A stretch of 44,582 bases of DNA, taken from contig CAKUOS010000011.1 in NCBI GenBank assembly GCA_934670025.1, positions 1 to 44,582 on the forward strand, read 5' to 3'. Position numbers and translations under genes: made by a program. The DNA is from an uncultured Oscillospiraceae bacterium (lineage in GTDB: Bacteria; Bacillota; Clostridia; Oscillospirales; Oscillospiraceae). The notes under the pieces are model-generated. The model searched no databases and was not told the origin of the DNA. It worked only from the letters and a program-made list of their open reading frames with translations. Shown piece after piece: positions 1 to 7,671 of this stretch (the stretch's first letter is position 1; each line of letters starts with the position of its first letter).

Positions 1-225
1 CGCGAGCATCTCGACAAGATCTCCGATATCAAGGGCGCGCAGCTCAAGATCGAGTGGGGCAGCCAGATCCGCAACTATGTCTTCATGCCCTATACGCTCG
101 TCAAGGATACGCGCACGGGCTATGAAACCTCCAACGTCAACGCCGTCATGGACGGCGCGCTCGACGGCTTCATCAACGCCTACCTCACGTGCCTCGCCAC
201 CAATACGTGGGTCACAAAGAGCTGA
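1..225 (+). CDS. prfB: Peptide chain release factor 2, C-terminal 74 residues (5' end outside window)
   Basis: The frame is open from base 1 to a TGA at 223-225. The 74 visible residues contain the conserved RF2 C-terminus: the stretch [20 protein letters not shown], then the [18 protein letters not shown] segment. RF2 reads UAA and UGA stop codons in the ribosomal A site and triggers peptide release. The GGQ catalytic loop, the SPF anticodon-like motif and any programmed frameshift site lie upstream and cannot be checked. RF1 is the alternative, but the VMDG...FINAYL ending is typical of RF2. A hairpin follows 15 bases after the stop. Confidence 0.93.
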   Translation, partial: REHLDKISDIKGAQLKIEWGSQIRNYVFMPYTLVKDTRTGYETSNVNAVMDGALDGFINAYLTCLATNTWVTKS

Positions 226-240
226 TTTCTGTCCACTGTC

Positions 241-278
241 ACAGGCCGCCGAAGGCTTTCCGGCGGCCTGTGTTTGTG
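241..278 (+). terminator. Probable intrinsic terminator after prfB
   Basis: An 11-base perfect stem (241-251 with 261-271) closes a 9-base loop and is followed by a mixed T-rich stretch (TTTGTGT). The stem is strong but the T tract is interrupted, so some read-through into the SLH gene is plausible; no clear separate promoter is visible ahead of that gene. Confidence 0.6.
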
Positions 279-308
279 TCAAAAATGAAAAAGAGAGAGG
301 ATTTTTTT

Positions 309-1748
309 ATGAAACGAAGACTGACCTGTCTGCTGCTCGCGCTGATTCTGCTCCTGGGTATGCTCCCTTCTGTCTGCGCAGCAAGCGACGAAGCGCAGAC
401 CGCAGCCGACGCGCTGCATACGCTCGGCCTGTTCAACGGCACCGGTTCCAACGCCGACGGTACGCCTATCTATGATCTTGACCGCACGCCCACGCGCCAC
501 GAGGCCGTGACGATGCTTGTGCGTCTGCTCGGCAAAGAATCGGACGCCAAATACGGCAAGTGGGAGCTGCCCTTTACCGACGTGGACGCGTGGGCAAAGC
601 CGTATGTCGGCTATGCCTATGCCAACGGACTGACCGCCGGTACCGGCGCGTCGACCTACAGCGGCGGCGCGAGCGTCACCGCTGCGCAGTACATCACGTT
701 CGTGCTGCGCGCGCTCGGCTATACGAGCGGCGTGGACTTCGAATGGGACCGCGCGTGGGAGCTTTCCGACGAGATCGGGCTCACGGATGGCCGCTATGAC
801 GCGTCGACGACGGTCTTTACGCGCGGCGACGTGGCGCTCATCTCCTATCGCGCGCTGTCGCTCTGCCTTAAGGACACCGACACGCCGCTTTCCGCGACGC
901 TGACGGCCAGCCGCACGCTCGACGGCTACTGGCACATCAATCACGAGACTGACGTTTCCTTTATTGAAGAGGTTCGCTACTACAGCGGCAATACCTATGC
1001 AAGCGCCACGATCTGTACCCTGAAGGATACCGGTCTGTACTATTATTCCTACGAGGAGGGCACGTTCTCCATCACGAACGGCGTTATGGATTACACGGAG
1101 CTTTCCACTGCGCATTACTACTTTGAAAGCGGAAAAACCGACTACTCTGAGTTCGCGCGCAGCGGCCATTTTGATTTCACATGGAACGGGACCAGTTTTG
1201 CAGTGAGCTCATACTCCGAGCTGCCCGCGTGGACATATGACTGCGCCGAGGTCTATCCGGACGCGGAAAAACTCTTCCATGAGATCAAGGACTTCATCGA
1301 TGAGAAAGTCCCGAAGACGACACAGCCCAACCAGCCCGCCAGCAGCACGACCGGTGCATCTGACCACGCGTCGCTCGCCGCAGCGGATTTCCGCGCCATC
1401 CGCGCCGCGTATTCCGAGGCCACGCCCAACTGCGCCTATGTCTACGAGTACACGAACGCGAACGGCGAGCAGGTCGTGCTGGTGTATGTGAGCTATAAGA
1501 TCATTACCAACTGGAATAAACTCATCCTGCACAACCGCACGACCGGCGCGACCATCGAGGATCCAGCCAAATACTACGACAAGCAGGCCGACCGCGCCTG
1601 GGGCGCGTCGCGCTCGCAGTATCTGACGCTGGAAAACGAGGTGCTGAGCAATCAGCAGCAGATGCTCAAGGCCATGGTCAGCATCCTCAAGGGCCAGGGC
1701 AACACCTTCGGCGGTACCTACGTCGACGCGCAGACGCTCGCGCAGTAA
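309..1748 (+). CDS. Secreted SLH-domain surface protein with an unrecognised C-terminal half
   Basis: 479 residues from ATG 309, chosen because GAGAGAGG ends 8 bases upstream and because translation there begins directly with a signal peptide (MKRR, hydrophobic core LLLALILLLGML, cleavage probably after VCA near residue 24). The open frame extends further upstream but without an initiation site. Residues about 27-75, 85-135 and 140-190 read as S-layer homology repeats, with markers such as TRHEAVTMLVRLLG, FTDVDAWAKPYVGYAYANGL and FTRGDVALISYRAL; SLH triplets usually anchor proteins to pyruvylated cell-wall polymer. Residues about 195-330 (aromatic-rich, many YYY/YY pairs) and the Thr/Ser/Pro linker near 335-355 followed by a roughly 110-residue tail are not recognised. 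SLH modules sit at the N-terminus here, opposite to the other two SLH proteins of the window. Function beyond wall attachment is unknown. Confidence 0.85.
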   Translation: MKRRLTCLLLALILLLGMLPSVCAASDEAQTAADALHTLGLFNGTGSNADGTPIYDLDRTPTRHEAVTMLVRLLGKESDAKYGKWELPFTDVDAWAKPYVGYAYANGLTAGTGASTYSGGASVTAAQYITFVLRALGYTSGVDFEWDRAWELSDEIGLTDGRYDASTTVFTRGDVALISYRALSLCLKDTDTPLSATLTASRTLDGYWHINHETDVSFIEEVRYYSGNTYASATICTLKDTGLYYYSYEEGTFSITNGVMDYTELSTAHYYFESGKTDYSEFARSGHFDFTWNGTSFAVSSYSELPAWTYDCAEVYPDAEKLFHEIKDFIDEKVPKTTQPNQPASSTTGASDHASLAAADFRAIRAAYSEATPNCAYVYEYTNANGEQVVLVYVSYKIITNWNKLILHNRTTGATIEDPAKYYDKQADRAWGASRSQYLTLENEVLSNQQQMLKAMVSILKGQGNTFGGTYVDAQTLAQ

Positions 1749-1795
1749 ATCCCCCTGCTTTTTCGGGCATTTTGCGCAAAACCGTGAAAATCCAC

Positions 1796-1824
1796 TTGCA
1801 TTCACCTGCAAATTGTGATATGAT
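1796..1824 (+). promoter_or_regulatory. Sigma-A promoter of secG
   Basis: TTGCAT at 1796-1801 and TATGAT at 1819-1824 are separated by exactly 17 bases. Transcription would start near 1831, giving a 5' leader of about 87 bases before secG. No riboswitch-like structure was recognised in that leader. Confidence 0.75.
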
Positions 1825-1917
1825 TTTCTAGCTGTTTGAAAGCAGCCCTGTTTTATTTATATGATTTCGGCGAGCCGTCTGCCGACGAAGGGCGGCATAT
1901 GGTTTGGAGGAATTATC

Positions 1918-2157
1918 ATGAACGCTCTGCACACGATTTTAACGATCATTCAGGTCATCCTGGCCGTCGGTCTTGTGGTCATCGTCACCATGCAGTCCGG
2001 TAAGTCCGCGGGTCTGTCCGGTGCAATCGCCGGCGGCAACGGCGACACCTACCTCGGCAAGAACCAGAACAAGCGCCTCGACGCCAAGCTGGCGCTCGCC
2101 ACCAAGTGGGTCGGCGGCGTGTTCATCGTCCTGACGCTCGTTCTCAATCTGTTCTGA
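1918..2157 (+). CDS. secG: Protein translocase subunit SecG
   Basis: 79 residues, the usual SecG size. Two hydrophobic helices (about residues 5-24 and 61-79) flank the conserved cytoplasmic loop with MQSGKSAGLSGAIAGG and the DTYLGKN segment. SecG associates with SecY and SecE in the cytoplasmic membrane and assists SecA-driven protein export. The start is ATG 1918, 7 bases after TTTGGAGG (1903-1910); an in-frame ATG at 1861 has no ribosome site and would add an unlikely 19-residue extension. It has its own promoter and terminator, so it is probably monocistronic; the rnr-smpB genes that often follow secG in Bacillota are absent. Confidence 0.95.
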   Translation: MNALHTILTIIQVILAVGLVVIVTMQSGKSAGLSGAIAGGNGDTYLGKNQNKRLDAKLALATKWVGGVFIVLTLVLNLF

Positions 2158-2165
2158 TCGCAATC

Positions 2166-2198
2166 AAAAGCCGTCCTGCTTTGCAGGACGGCTTTTTT
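2166..2198 (+). terminator. Intrinsic terminator of secG
   Basis: A 10-base GC-rich stem (GCCGTCCTGC with GCAGGACGGC), extended by A:T pairs, closes a TTT loop and runs into TTTTTT. It begins 9 bases after the secG stop. Confidence 0.93.
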
Positions 2199-2257
2199 GC
2201 ATACTTTCTGACCTTTCGCAAAAGCTACTCCTACCAATACGAAAGTGGGGATGAAGC

Positions 2258-3316
2258 ATGAAAGGTTTTGCAATGCGCGCGATCGGCGAGGTCGGCTGGA
2301 TCGACAAGCCGCGGCCCATCTGCGGCCCCGGCAACGCCATCTGTAGGCCGCTGGCTGCGGCGGTGTGTACCTCCGACGTGCATACGGTCTGGGAAGGCGC
2401 AGTCGGCGAGCGGCACGACATGATCCTCGGCCACGAATGCTGCGCCGAGGTCGTGGAGGTCGGGATGGGCGTGCGTGACTTTAAGCCCGGCGACCGCGTG
2501 CTCGTCCCGGCCATCACGCCCGACTGGAGCTCGCGCGAGGCGCAGGCGGGCTACCCGATGCACTCCGGCGGGATGCTGGCAGGCTGGAAATTCTCCAACA
2601 TCAAGGACGGCGTATTCGCCGAGTTCTTCCACGTCAACGACGCCGACGGCAATCTGGCCCATCTGCCGCGGGGCATGGACATCGTGGAGGCGTGTATGCT
2701 CTCAGACATGGTGCCGACAGGCTTCCACGGTGCGGAGCTGGCCGACATTCAATTCGGCGACGACGTGCTCGTCGTCGGCATCGGGCCGGTCGGCCTGATG
2801 GCCGTCGCGGGCGCCGCCATGCGCGGCGCGGCGCGCATCATCGCCGTCGGCACGCGCCCGGTATGCGTGGAGGCCGCAAAAAAGTACGGCGCGACAGACT
2901 TCCTCAGCTACAAGGACGGCCCCATTGACGAGCAAGTGCTCGCCCTGACGCATGGCCGCGGCGTCGACCGGGCGATCGTCGCGGGCGGCGACGTGGACAC
3001 GTTCATCCCCGTCATCCGCGCGCTGAAGCCCGGCGGCAGGGTCGGCAACGTCAACTATCTCGGCCGCGGCGACTATGTCAAGCTGCCACGCGCCGACTGG
3101 GGCGTCGGCATGGGCCACAAGCTGGTCACGGGCGGTCTGATGCCCGGCGGGCGGCTGCGGCTGGAAAAGCTCGCCGCGCTCATGACGCTCGGCCGGCTCG
3201 ACGTGAAGCCGCTCATCACGCACGTATTTGACGGCTGGGACGCGCTGCCGCAGGCGCTGGAGCTCATGAAGGACAAGCCTGCCGATCTCATCAAGCCCGT
3301 CGTGCGGCTGGGATAA
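2258..3316 (+). CDS. NADP-dependent secondary alcohol (isopropanol-type) dehydrogenase, zinc-dependent
   Basis: 352 residues, the length of the Thermoanaerobacter/Clostridium beijerinckii secondary alcohol dehydrogenases, which it resembles throughout (start MKGFAM, AITPDW, SGGMLAGWKFSN, VFAEFFHVNDAD, GIGPVGLMAVAGA, end KPADLIKPVV). These enzymes interconvert ketones and secondary alcohols such as acetone and 2-propanol. Catalytic zinc ligands are in place: Cys37, His59-Glu60, and the Asp of SDMVPTGFHGAEL (about 150); as in that group there is no structural-zinc four-Cys lobe. The Rossmann loop GIGPVG is followed by a VGTRP segment whose Thr-Arg is expected to hold the NADP 2'-phosphate. Start ATG 2258 lies 7 bases after GTGGGG. 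Flanked by terminators on both sides, so monocistronic. No obvious consensus promoter was found in 2199-2250. Confidence 0.93.
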   Translation: MKGFAMRAIGEVGWIDKPRPICGPGNAICRPLAAAVCTSDVHTVWEGAVGERHDMILGHECCAEVVEVGMGVRDFKPGDRVLVPAITPDWSSREAQAGYPMHSGGMLAGWKFSNIKDGVFAEFFHVNDADGNLAHLPRGMDIVEACMLSDMVPTGFHGAELADIQFGDDVLVVGIGPVGLMAVAGAAMRGAARIIAVGTRPVCVEAAKKYGATDFLSYKDGPIDEQVLALTHGRGVDRAIVAGGDVDTFIPVIRALKPGGRVGNVNYLGRGDYVKLPRADWGVGMGHKLVTGGLMPGGRLRLEKLAALMTLGRLDVKPLITHVFDGWDALPQALELMKDKPADLIKPVVRLG

Positions 3317-3320
3317 GGAT

Positions 3321-3366
3321 AAAAAGCGCCTCTTTCGGGTATTTCTGCCCGGAAGAGGCGCTTTTT
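3321..3366. terminator. Bidirectional terminator between adh and asnB
   Basis: A 19-base stem with one mismatch (3321-3339 with 3348-3366) has AAAAA on one side and TTTTT on the other, so it can end both the rightward adh transcript and the leftward asnB transcript, whose stop codon is at 3375. Confidence 0.9.
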
Positions 3367-3374
3367 GCACAGAT

Positions 3375-4958
3375 TTACACGCCGCTTGCGCCGTAGTTTG
3401 CCAGTACGCGCGCCGACGGATCGTTGACGTCGCAGCCCTTCCACGATTTGTTCGGCATCCAGAAATCCTTGACCATCCCGGCCTGACCGGGATAGTATTT
3501 CTCGAAAATCTCGCGGTACAGGAGGCTTTCCTTCGTGAACGGCTTCGCAAACGTGTACTTTTCGCAGCCCTTTGCGAAGTCTTCGTCGGAATAGTGTTCC
3601 TCGGCGTATTCCTTCAGATCGTCGACCATCGAGTGGCCCACCGCGTCGGAGAACGCCGCCTTCTGCCGCCAGAGGATATCCTCAGGCAGGATATGATCGT
3701 CGGCGAACGCCTTGCGCAGGAGGTATTTGCCCATGTCATACGTGTTGAGCTTCAGTTCCGGACGGATGGACATGACATATTTGACGAAATCCAGATCGCC
3801 GAACGGGACGCGGGCTTCGAGCGAGTTGACCGAGATGCAGCGGTCGGCGCGCAGCACGTCGTACATATACAGCTCGTCGACGCGCTTTTTCGCTTCCTGC
3901 TGGAACGCTTCGGCGCTGGGGGCAAAATCGGTGTATTTATAGCCGAACAGCTCGTCGGAAATTTCGCCCGTCATCAGGACGCGCACATCCGTCTGCTCGT
4001 GGATGGCCTTGCAGCAAAGGTACATACCCATGCTGGCGCGGATGGTGGTGATGTCGTAGGTGCCGAGCATGGCGATGACCTCTTCCAGAGAATCGAGCAC
4101 CTGCTGGCGCGTCATGATGACTTCGGTGTGCTCGGCTCCGATAAATTCGGCCGTTTCCTTCGCGTATTTCAGGTCGATGGGGTCGAGATCCATGCCGATG
4201 GCGAACGTGCGGATCTTTCTGCCGAGCAGCTTTACCGAGATCGCGCACACGAGGCTCGAATCCAGGCCGCCGGAGAGCAGGAAGCCGAGCGGCGCGTCGG
4301 CGTCGAGGCGCTTTTCCACGCCCGCGATGAGCTTTTCGCGGATGGTCTTCGTGACAGTGTCCAGATCGTCGCTTGCATACTGCGTGACCGTGGTCAGATC
4401 GGCGTAGCGGACGAATTTGCCGTCCTTATAATAGTGGCCCGGCGGGAACGGGAACACGTGCGCGCAGAGGCCGACGAGGTTTTTCGCCTCGCTGGCGAAA
4501 ATGATGGAGCCGTCGCCCAGATATCCGCAGAACAGCGGGCGGATGCCGATGGGGTCGCGCGCGGCGACGAGCGAATCGGAGGCGGCGTCATAGATGATCA
4601 TGGCGAATTCCGCGTCGAGCTTTGCGAACATTTCCGTGCCGTATTCCTTCCACAGCGGCAGGATGATCTCGCAGTCGGAATCGGACTCGAACGTATAGCC
4701 CTTCCCTTCCAGCTCCTTTTTGACCGGGCGGAAGCCGTACAGCTCACCGTTGCACACGGCCATGTCGCCGCCAAGATGGAACGGCTGCATACCCTCCGGA
4801 TGCAGGCCCATGATGGCCAGCCGGTGAAAGCCGAGCATACCGCTGCCCGCAGGCTCGATCCGCGTGTCGTCGGGGCCGCGGGACTTTGTCTTCTCAAAAT
4901 ACGGCAGAACCTGTTCCTTTTTGAGCTTCGGGGACGTAAAACCAATAATTGCACACAT
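3375..4958 (-). CDS. asnB: Asparagine synthase (glutamine-hydrolysing), AsnB
   Basis: 527 residues. Cys2 (after removal of the initiator Met) is the nucleophile of the N-terminal glutamine amidotransferase domain, with RGPDD (28-32) and NGELYG (70-75) glutamine-binding motifs. The C-terminal synthetase domain has the ATP PP-loop SGGLDSS at 229-235, a GEISDELFGYKY loop, and LEARVPF. The enzyme makes asparagine from aspartate, ATP and glutamine-derived ammonia in the cytosol. Start ATG 4956-4958 is preceded by CGGAGG and a 9-base spacer that ends in six T residues. An asparagine T-box leader precedes it, so expression should rise when uncharged tRNA-Asn accumulates. Monocistronic: terminator downstream, own promoter upstream. 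Confidence 0.96.
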   Translation of the reverse strand: MCAIIGFTSPKLKKEQVLPYFEKTKSRGPDDTRIEPAGSGMLGFHRLAIMGLHPEGMQPFHLGGDMAVCNGELYGFRPVKKELEGKGYTFESDSDCEIILPLWKEYGTEMFAKLDAEFAMIIYDAASDSLVAARDPIGIRPLFCGYLGDGSIIFASEAKNLVGLCAHVFPFPPGHYYKDGKFVRYADLTTVTQYASDDLDTVTKTIREKLIAGVEKRLDADAPLGFLLSGGLDSSLVCAISVKLLGRKIRTFAIGMDLDPIDLKYAKETAEFIGAEHTEVIMTRQQVLDSLEEVIAMLGTYDITTIRASMGMYLCCKAIHEQTDVRVLMTGEISDELFGYKYTDFAPSAEAFQQEAKKRVDELYMYDVLRADRCISVNSLEARVPFGDLDFVKYVMSIRPELKLNTYDMGKYLLRKAFADDHILPEDILWRQKAAFSDAVGHSMVDDLKEYAEEHYSDEDFAKGCEKYTFAKPFTKESLLYREIFEKYYPGQAGMVKDFWMPNKSWKGCDVNDPSARVLANYGASGV

Positions 4959-5250
4959 AAAAAAGCACCTCCGGATGTTTTCGCAGCATATCCTAAAATC
5001 AAAATATTTTAGGACGAATTGCTGCCATCCGCGGTGCCACCTAATTTACTGTCAAACAGTCACTTTTCCGGAGCTCTGACAAGCCCCTGCGCATTAACGC
5101 CGCGCTGCGCGTCTTCCCTACTGCGGAATGCTCCTTTTCAGGTCGCTGCTAAGAAGTGTTCGTTCACGAAGGCGCCGGCGCCGGGATCCCAGCCTCCCCG
5201 GCTCTCTGTGGCCTGTCCTGCGTTACTTTTCTTCCTCATTGCATTTGCCG
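4959..5250 (-). promoter_or_regulatory. T-box riboswitch (tRNA-Asn sensing) of asnB
   Basis: Read on the minus strand, the leader carries the T-box core TTAGGTGGCACCGCGGATGG (5027-5046), which binds the tRNA acceptor end. Upstream are stem I hallmarks: a GAAAAGTA segment, AGAGAGCCGG (AG-bulge region, about 5198-5207), and a specifier region GTGAACGAACACTTC (5153-5167) holding AAC twice; the copy at 5158-5160 fits the specifier position. AAC codes for asparagine, matching the gene. The downstream region GCAGTAGGGAAGACGCG...GCGTTAATG resembles the stem II/III linker of other T-boxes. The antiterminator would pair TTAGG with CCTAA of the following CGTCCTAA; the competing structure is described in the next entry. 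Boundaries are approximate. Confidence 0.92.
4962..5037 (-). terminator. T-box terminator that also buries the asnB ribosome site
   Basis: On the minus strand a long hairpin can form: GCACC and GGATG of the T-box side pair with CATCC and GGTGC around the CGGAGG ribosome site, then GCAGCA with TGCTGC, then TCCTAAAAT with ATTTTAGGA around a 6-base loop. The 3' strand ends directly in TTTTTT, which abuts the ATG. The same helix therefore provides an intrinsic terminator and covers the Shine-Dalgarno sequence. Internal loops reduce its stability. Confidence 0.75.
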
Positions 5251-5309
5251 ATATTCTTTTCTGATGTAAAGCAGTTCTGATGTAAATCGTTGCTTCAAAT
5301 CATGGCATG

Positions 5310-5338
5310 ATTCTACACCCGAAACCGCCGTCCGTCAA
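5310..5338 (-). promoter_or_regulatory. Sigma-A promoter of asnB T-box transcript
   Basis: On the minus strand TTGACG (5333-5338) and TAGAAT (5310-5315) are 17 bases apart. Transcription should start near 5303, giving a leader of about 345 bases. A direct repeat of TTCTGATGTAAA (5259-5270 and 5275-5286) lies between the start point and the T-box stem I. Confidence 0.85.
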
Positions 5339-5384
5339 GCGTGCAGATGTTACAAAATCCGCGCCCGCATCCCGCAAAATTTTG

Positions 5385-6431
5385 TTACTGTATTTTTGCG
5401 ATCTGCGCGATACGCGCCCCGAACGCATCGAGCCGCGCGTCGATGTCCGCGGCATTCTTCACAGAACCGGGGTCGTGCGCCGTCTGCATGAGGCAGAACT
5501 TCGGCGGCAGGATGGCCGTCTTGTTGAGGCACATCGCGCCCAGCAGCTGCCGCGCGACGATATCGCTGCCCGAATAGCCCGAAACAACGATGCCATAGAG
5601 GTATTTATGGTACAGATCCTGCTTGATGAGCAGATTCGTCAGCCGGTTGAACAGCGCCATGATATTCGCGCTGACGGCGTCGTTGTAGTTCGGGCACAGA
5701 AACAGCATCGCGTCGCACATCCGGATCGCGGGCAGGACCTCGTCGGAGATCGAGCCGCCGTAAAAGCAGCGGCTCTGCTCTGCAAAGTGCAGGCACGCCT
5801 CATACGAGCAGCCGCGGCAGTCGTGGATAGAGCCGTTTTGCAGCGAGATGACCTTCGTCTCAAACGCCTCCGGAAGCCGCCGCAGGACCTGCTCGCCGAG
5901 CCAGACGGTATTTGAGCGCCGGTTATCGGAGGCGTGGAGCATCAGCAGCTTCGGCCGCTCGAACTGCGGCAGCGCAAACGTGCACAGCCGCTTCGCCAGC
6001 TGCGCCATCTGCCAGACGTATGTCTCTTCCCACGAAAGGCCGAGACGCGACGCCTGGATGTGCTGGTTATACAAAGAGCCCGTCCCCTCGACGAGCGGCT
6101 TTCCCACAAACGCGCAGCCCGCGTCGTTCGCCGCCAGCGCCAGCTCGCGCGCGGTCTGCTTTGTATAGAGCTCCCCCGCCCCGTCGACGATCATGCCGCC
6201 AACGCAGCCGGTCAGACAGTCCGTCTGCTGCCGCAGCGCGCGCAGCACGCGCACAAAATCCTCGCTCTGGCCGTATTCGTCCACCGAAACGGCGAACAGC
6301 AGCCGCTTGCCCGCTGCCTGTCCGAGCGCCTGCGGCGGCAGTTCCACTGCGTCAAGGCCGTCGAGTGCCCGCGGAAGCAGCCGCATAAGCCGCGCGCTCT
6401 GGCCGGTCCGTACCACATACAAGGTCTGCAT
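5385..6431 (-). CDS. Flavodoxin-like / NAD(P)H-dependent FMN reductase family protein with Cys cluster
   Basis: 348 residues, last gene of a three-gene operon; its ATG overlaps the preceding stop in the string TGATG. Residues about 160-345 read as a flavodoxin-fold FMN reductase: KLLMLHASDNRRSNT (phosphate-loop region), then a Cys cluster C205-x2-C208-x4-C213-x8-C222 reminiscent of iron-sulfur flavoproteins, then AMLFLCPNYNDAVSANIMALFNR, a substrate/FMN loop. Residues 1-155 also have an alternating strand/helix pattern (RLLFAVSVDEYGQSEDF, GCVGGMIVDGAGELYTK, GCAFVGKPLVEGTGSLYN) and may be a second, degenerate flavodoxin-type domain. It probably binds FMN and moves electrons, with the partner dehydrogenase-like protein upstream as an obvious candidate; the actual substrate is unknown. 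Confidence 0.75.
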   Translation of the reverse strand: MQTLYVVRTGQSARLMRLLPRALDGLDAVELPPQALGQAAGKRLLFAVSVDEYGQSEDFVRVLRALRQQTDCLTGCVGGMIVDGAGELYTKQTARELALAANDAGCAFVGKPLVEGTGSLYNQHIQASRLGLSWEETYVWQMAQLAKRLCTFALPQFERPKLLMLHASDNRRSNTVWLGEQVLRRLPEAFETKVISLQNGSIHDCRGCSYEACLHFAEQSRCFYGGSISDEVLPAIRMCDAMLFLCPNYNDAVSANIMALFNRLTNLLIKQDLYHKYLYGIVVSGYSGSDIVARQLLGAMCLNKTAILPPKFCLMQTAHDPGSVKNAADIDARLDAFGARIAQIAKIQ

Positions 6432-7651
6432 CAGTATTCAAACGCCTCCAGCGCGCGATGCGTCCGTTCCAGCTCCGCAAGCAGCGCAGGATGGAGCTCC
6501 TCGCGCAAAAGCTCCACGCCAAGCCGCGTCATGCGGCTGCGGCAGCCGAAATATGCGCCGCCGAGCGGCACCGCGCCATAATGCGCCTCTCCGCGCACGA
6601 GCTGCAAAATGCTCACCGCCGCCGACGAAACTGCCGGGGCCAGATACGGCTTGAAGCCGAGCGCGCGCACACGCAGATTCGCCGTGCGCGTCTGCTCCGT
6701 CAGTTCGGCGGACAGCGCCGCATCATACGCCTGCGCGTCGTTTGCGCAGACAAGTCCCTGCCCATGCGGGCCGAAAACGCGCAGTTTTTGCGTGTCCAGA
6801 CCCGCTTTTTGCGCAAAATACGCGCATCTGGCGGCCATGACGCCGAGGCCGAAGCCCTGGATCTGCTCGGGCAGCAGCCCGGAAAAGTCGGGATTTCCCG
6901 CCGCATCGCGGTTGCTTTGCAGGAAAACGGCGCGCGAAAGATGGTCCACAGGGTCGGAGATCTGGCAGAAAAGGCCCGTAAATTGCGCATTTCTGGCCAG
7001 TTTCGCGTAGCTCTCCAGCATGGTGCGGTTCGCTTCATACTGTGCCATACGCACATCCTTTACCCCGGAATCGAGGCCGGGCACGCCGCGGGAGGCCGTG
7101 AACGCGAACAGATCGCACGCGAACAGATCCTTCTCTTCGCAGATAACGACCTGCGGGAGCGGATCGCCGCCCGGCGAAAGGATCTGGTTCAGCTCCAGCT
7201 CATAGCGCTCGCACTGCGCGCGGTTCGGGTCGAAGATCTGAATTTTTGAAAATTCCCGTCCCAGCAGCTTCAGCGCCAGCAGCGCCGTGCCGCCGACGTC
7301 GCCGAGCCCGACGAGCGTCATGACGAGGCCCTCTTTTTTGGGCGCGTTCCACGCTTGCAGGACGGAATATGCGCGCCTGAATCTGACGTTCAGGACGCAC
7401 GCGCCGTGCTTGCGGACAAACGCCGCAAGCGGCCCGTCGGTCGTCATGGCAGGCGTCAGGCAGCGGACGGACTCCGGCTCATCCAGCTCGGAAAGATCGC
7501 CGATGCGGAACAGGCCGCGCGTTTTCCGCGCGTCGCGCCGCACCGGAAACACCAGCGGCGCAAAAGGCTGCGCACACGGCTGCGCGTCGGGCGGGAAGCA
7601 CGTTTCATCTTCTGCGCAAAGGCAGAATCCATGCCATTGTTTCAGGATCAT
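6431..7651 (-). CDS. Lactate/malate dehydrogenase-like protein, probably catalytically altered
   Basis: 406 residues. After about 110 residues of unrecognised N-terminal sequence (Cys-containing, HGFCLCAEDETC near the start) comes a Rossmann NAD domain: VGLGDVGG with GxGxxG at 115-120 and an acidic Asp141 (IFDPNR) expected to hold the adenosine ribose. Further LDH/MDH landmarks follow in order: FTASRGVPGLDSGVKD, a QISDPVDHLSRAVF stretch (cf. TNPVD), MAARC at 272-276 (cf. LDSAR, giving Arg275), and GPHGQG with His296 (cf. GEHGDS). The Asp that normally pairs with the catalytic His (D of LDSAR) is Met272, and the NPVD Asn is Asp, so ordinary lactate or malate oxidation is doubtful. It sits 20 bases after the giant multidomain gene and overlaps the flavoprotein gene by 1 base, so the three products are probably coordinated. 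Confidence 0.72.
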   Translation of the reverse strand: MILKQWHGFCLCAEDETCFPPDAQPCAQPFAPLVFPVRRDARKTRGLFRIGDLSELDEPESVRCLTPAMTTDGPLAAFVRKHGACVLNVRFRRAYSVLQAWNAPKKEGLVMTLVGLGDVGGTALLALKLLGREFSKIQIFDPNRAQCERYELELNQILSPGGDPLPQVVICEEKDLFACDLFAFTASRGVPGLDSGVKDVRMAQYEANRTMLESYAKLARNAQFTGLFCQISDPVDHLSRAVFLQSNRDAAGNPDFSGLLPEQIQGFGLGVMAARCAYFAQKAGLDTQKLRVFGPHGQGLVCANDAQAYDAALSAELTEQTRTANLRVRALGFKPYLAPAVSSAAVSILQLVRGEAHYGAVPLGGAYFGCRSRMTRLGVELLREELHPALLAELERTHRALEAFEY

Positions 7652-7671
7652 ACGCTCACCTCAGAATCAGT

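Noticed and set aside
3594..5012. 472-codon open frame on the plus strand opposite asnB
   Set aside because: It lies wholly antisense to asnB and its T-box, has no ribosome site and an Arg/Asp/His-rich composition typical of the reverse strand of GC-rich genes.
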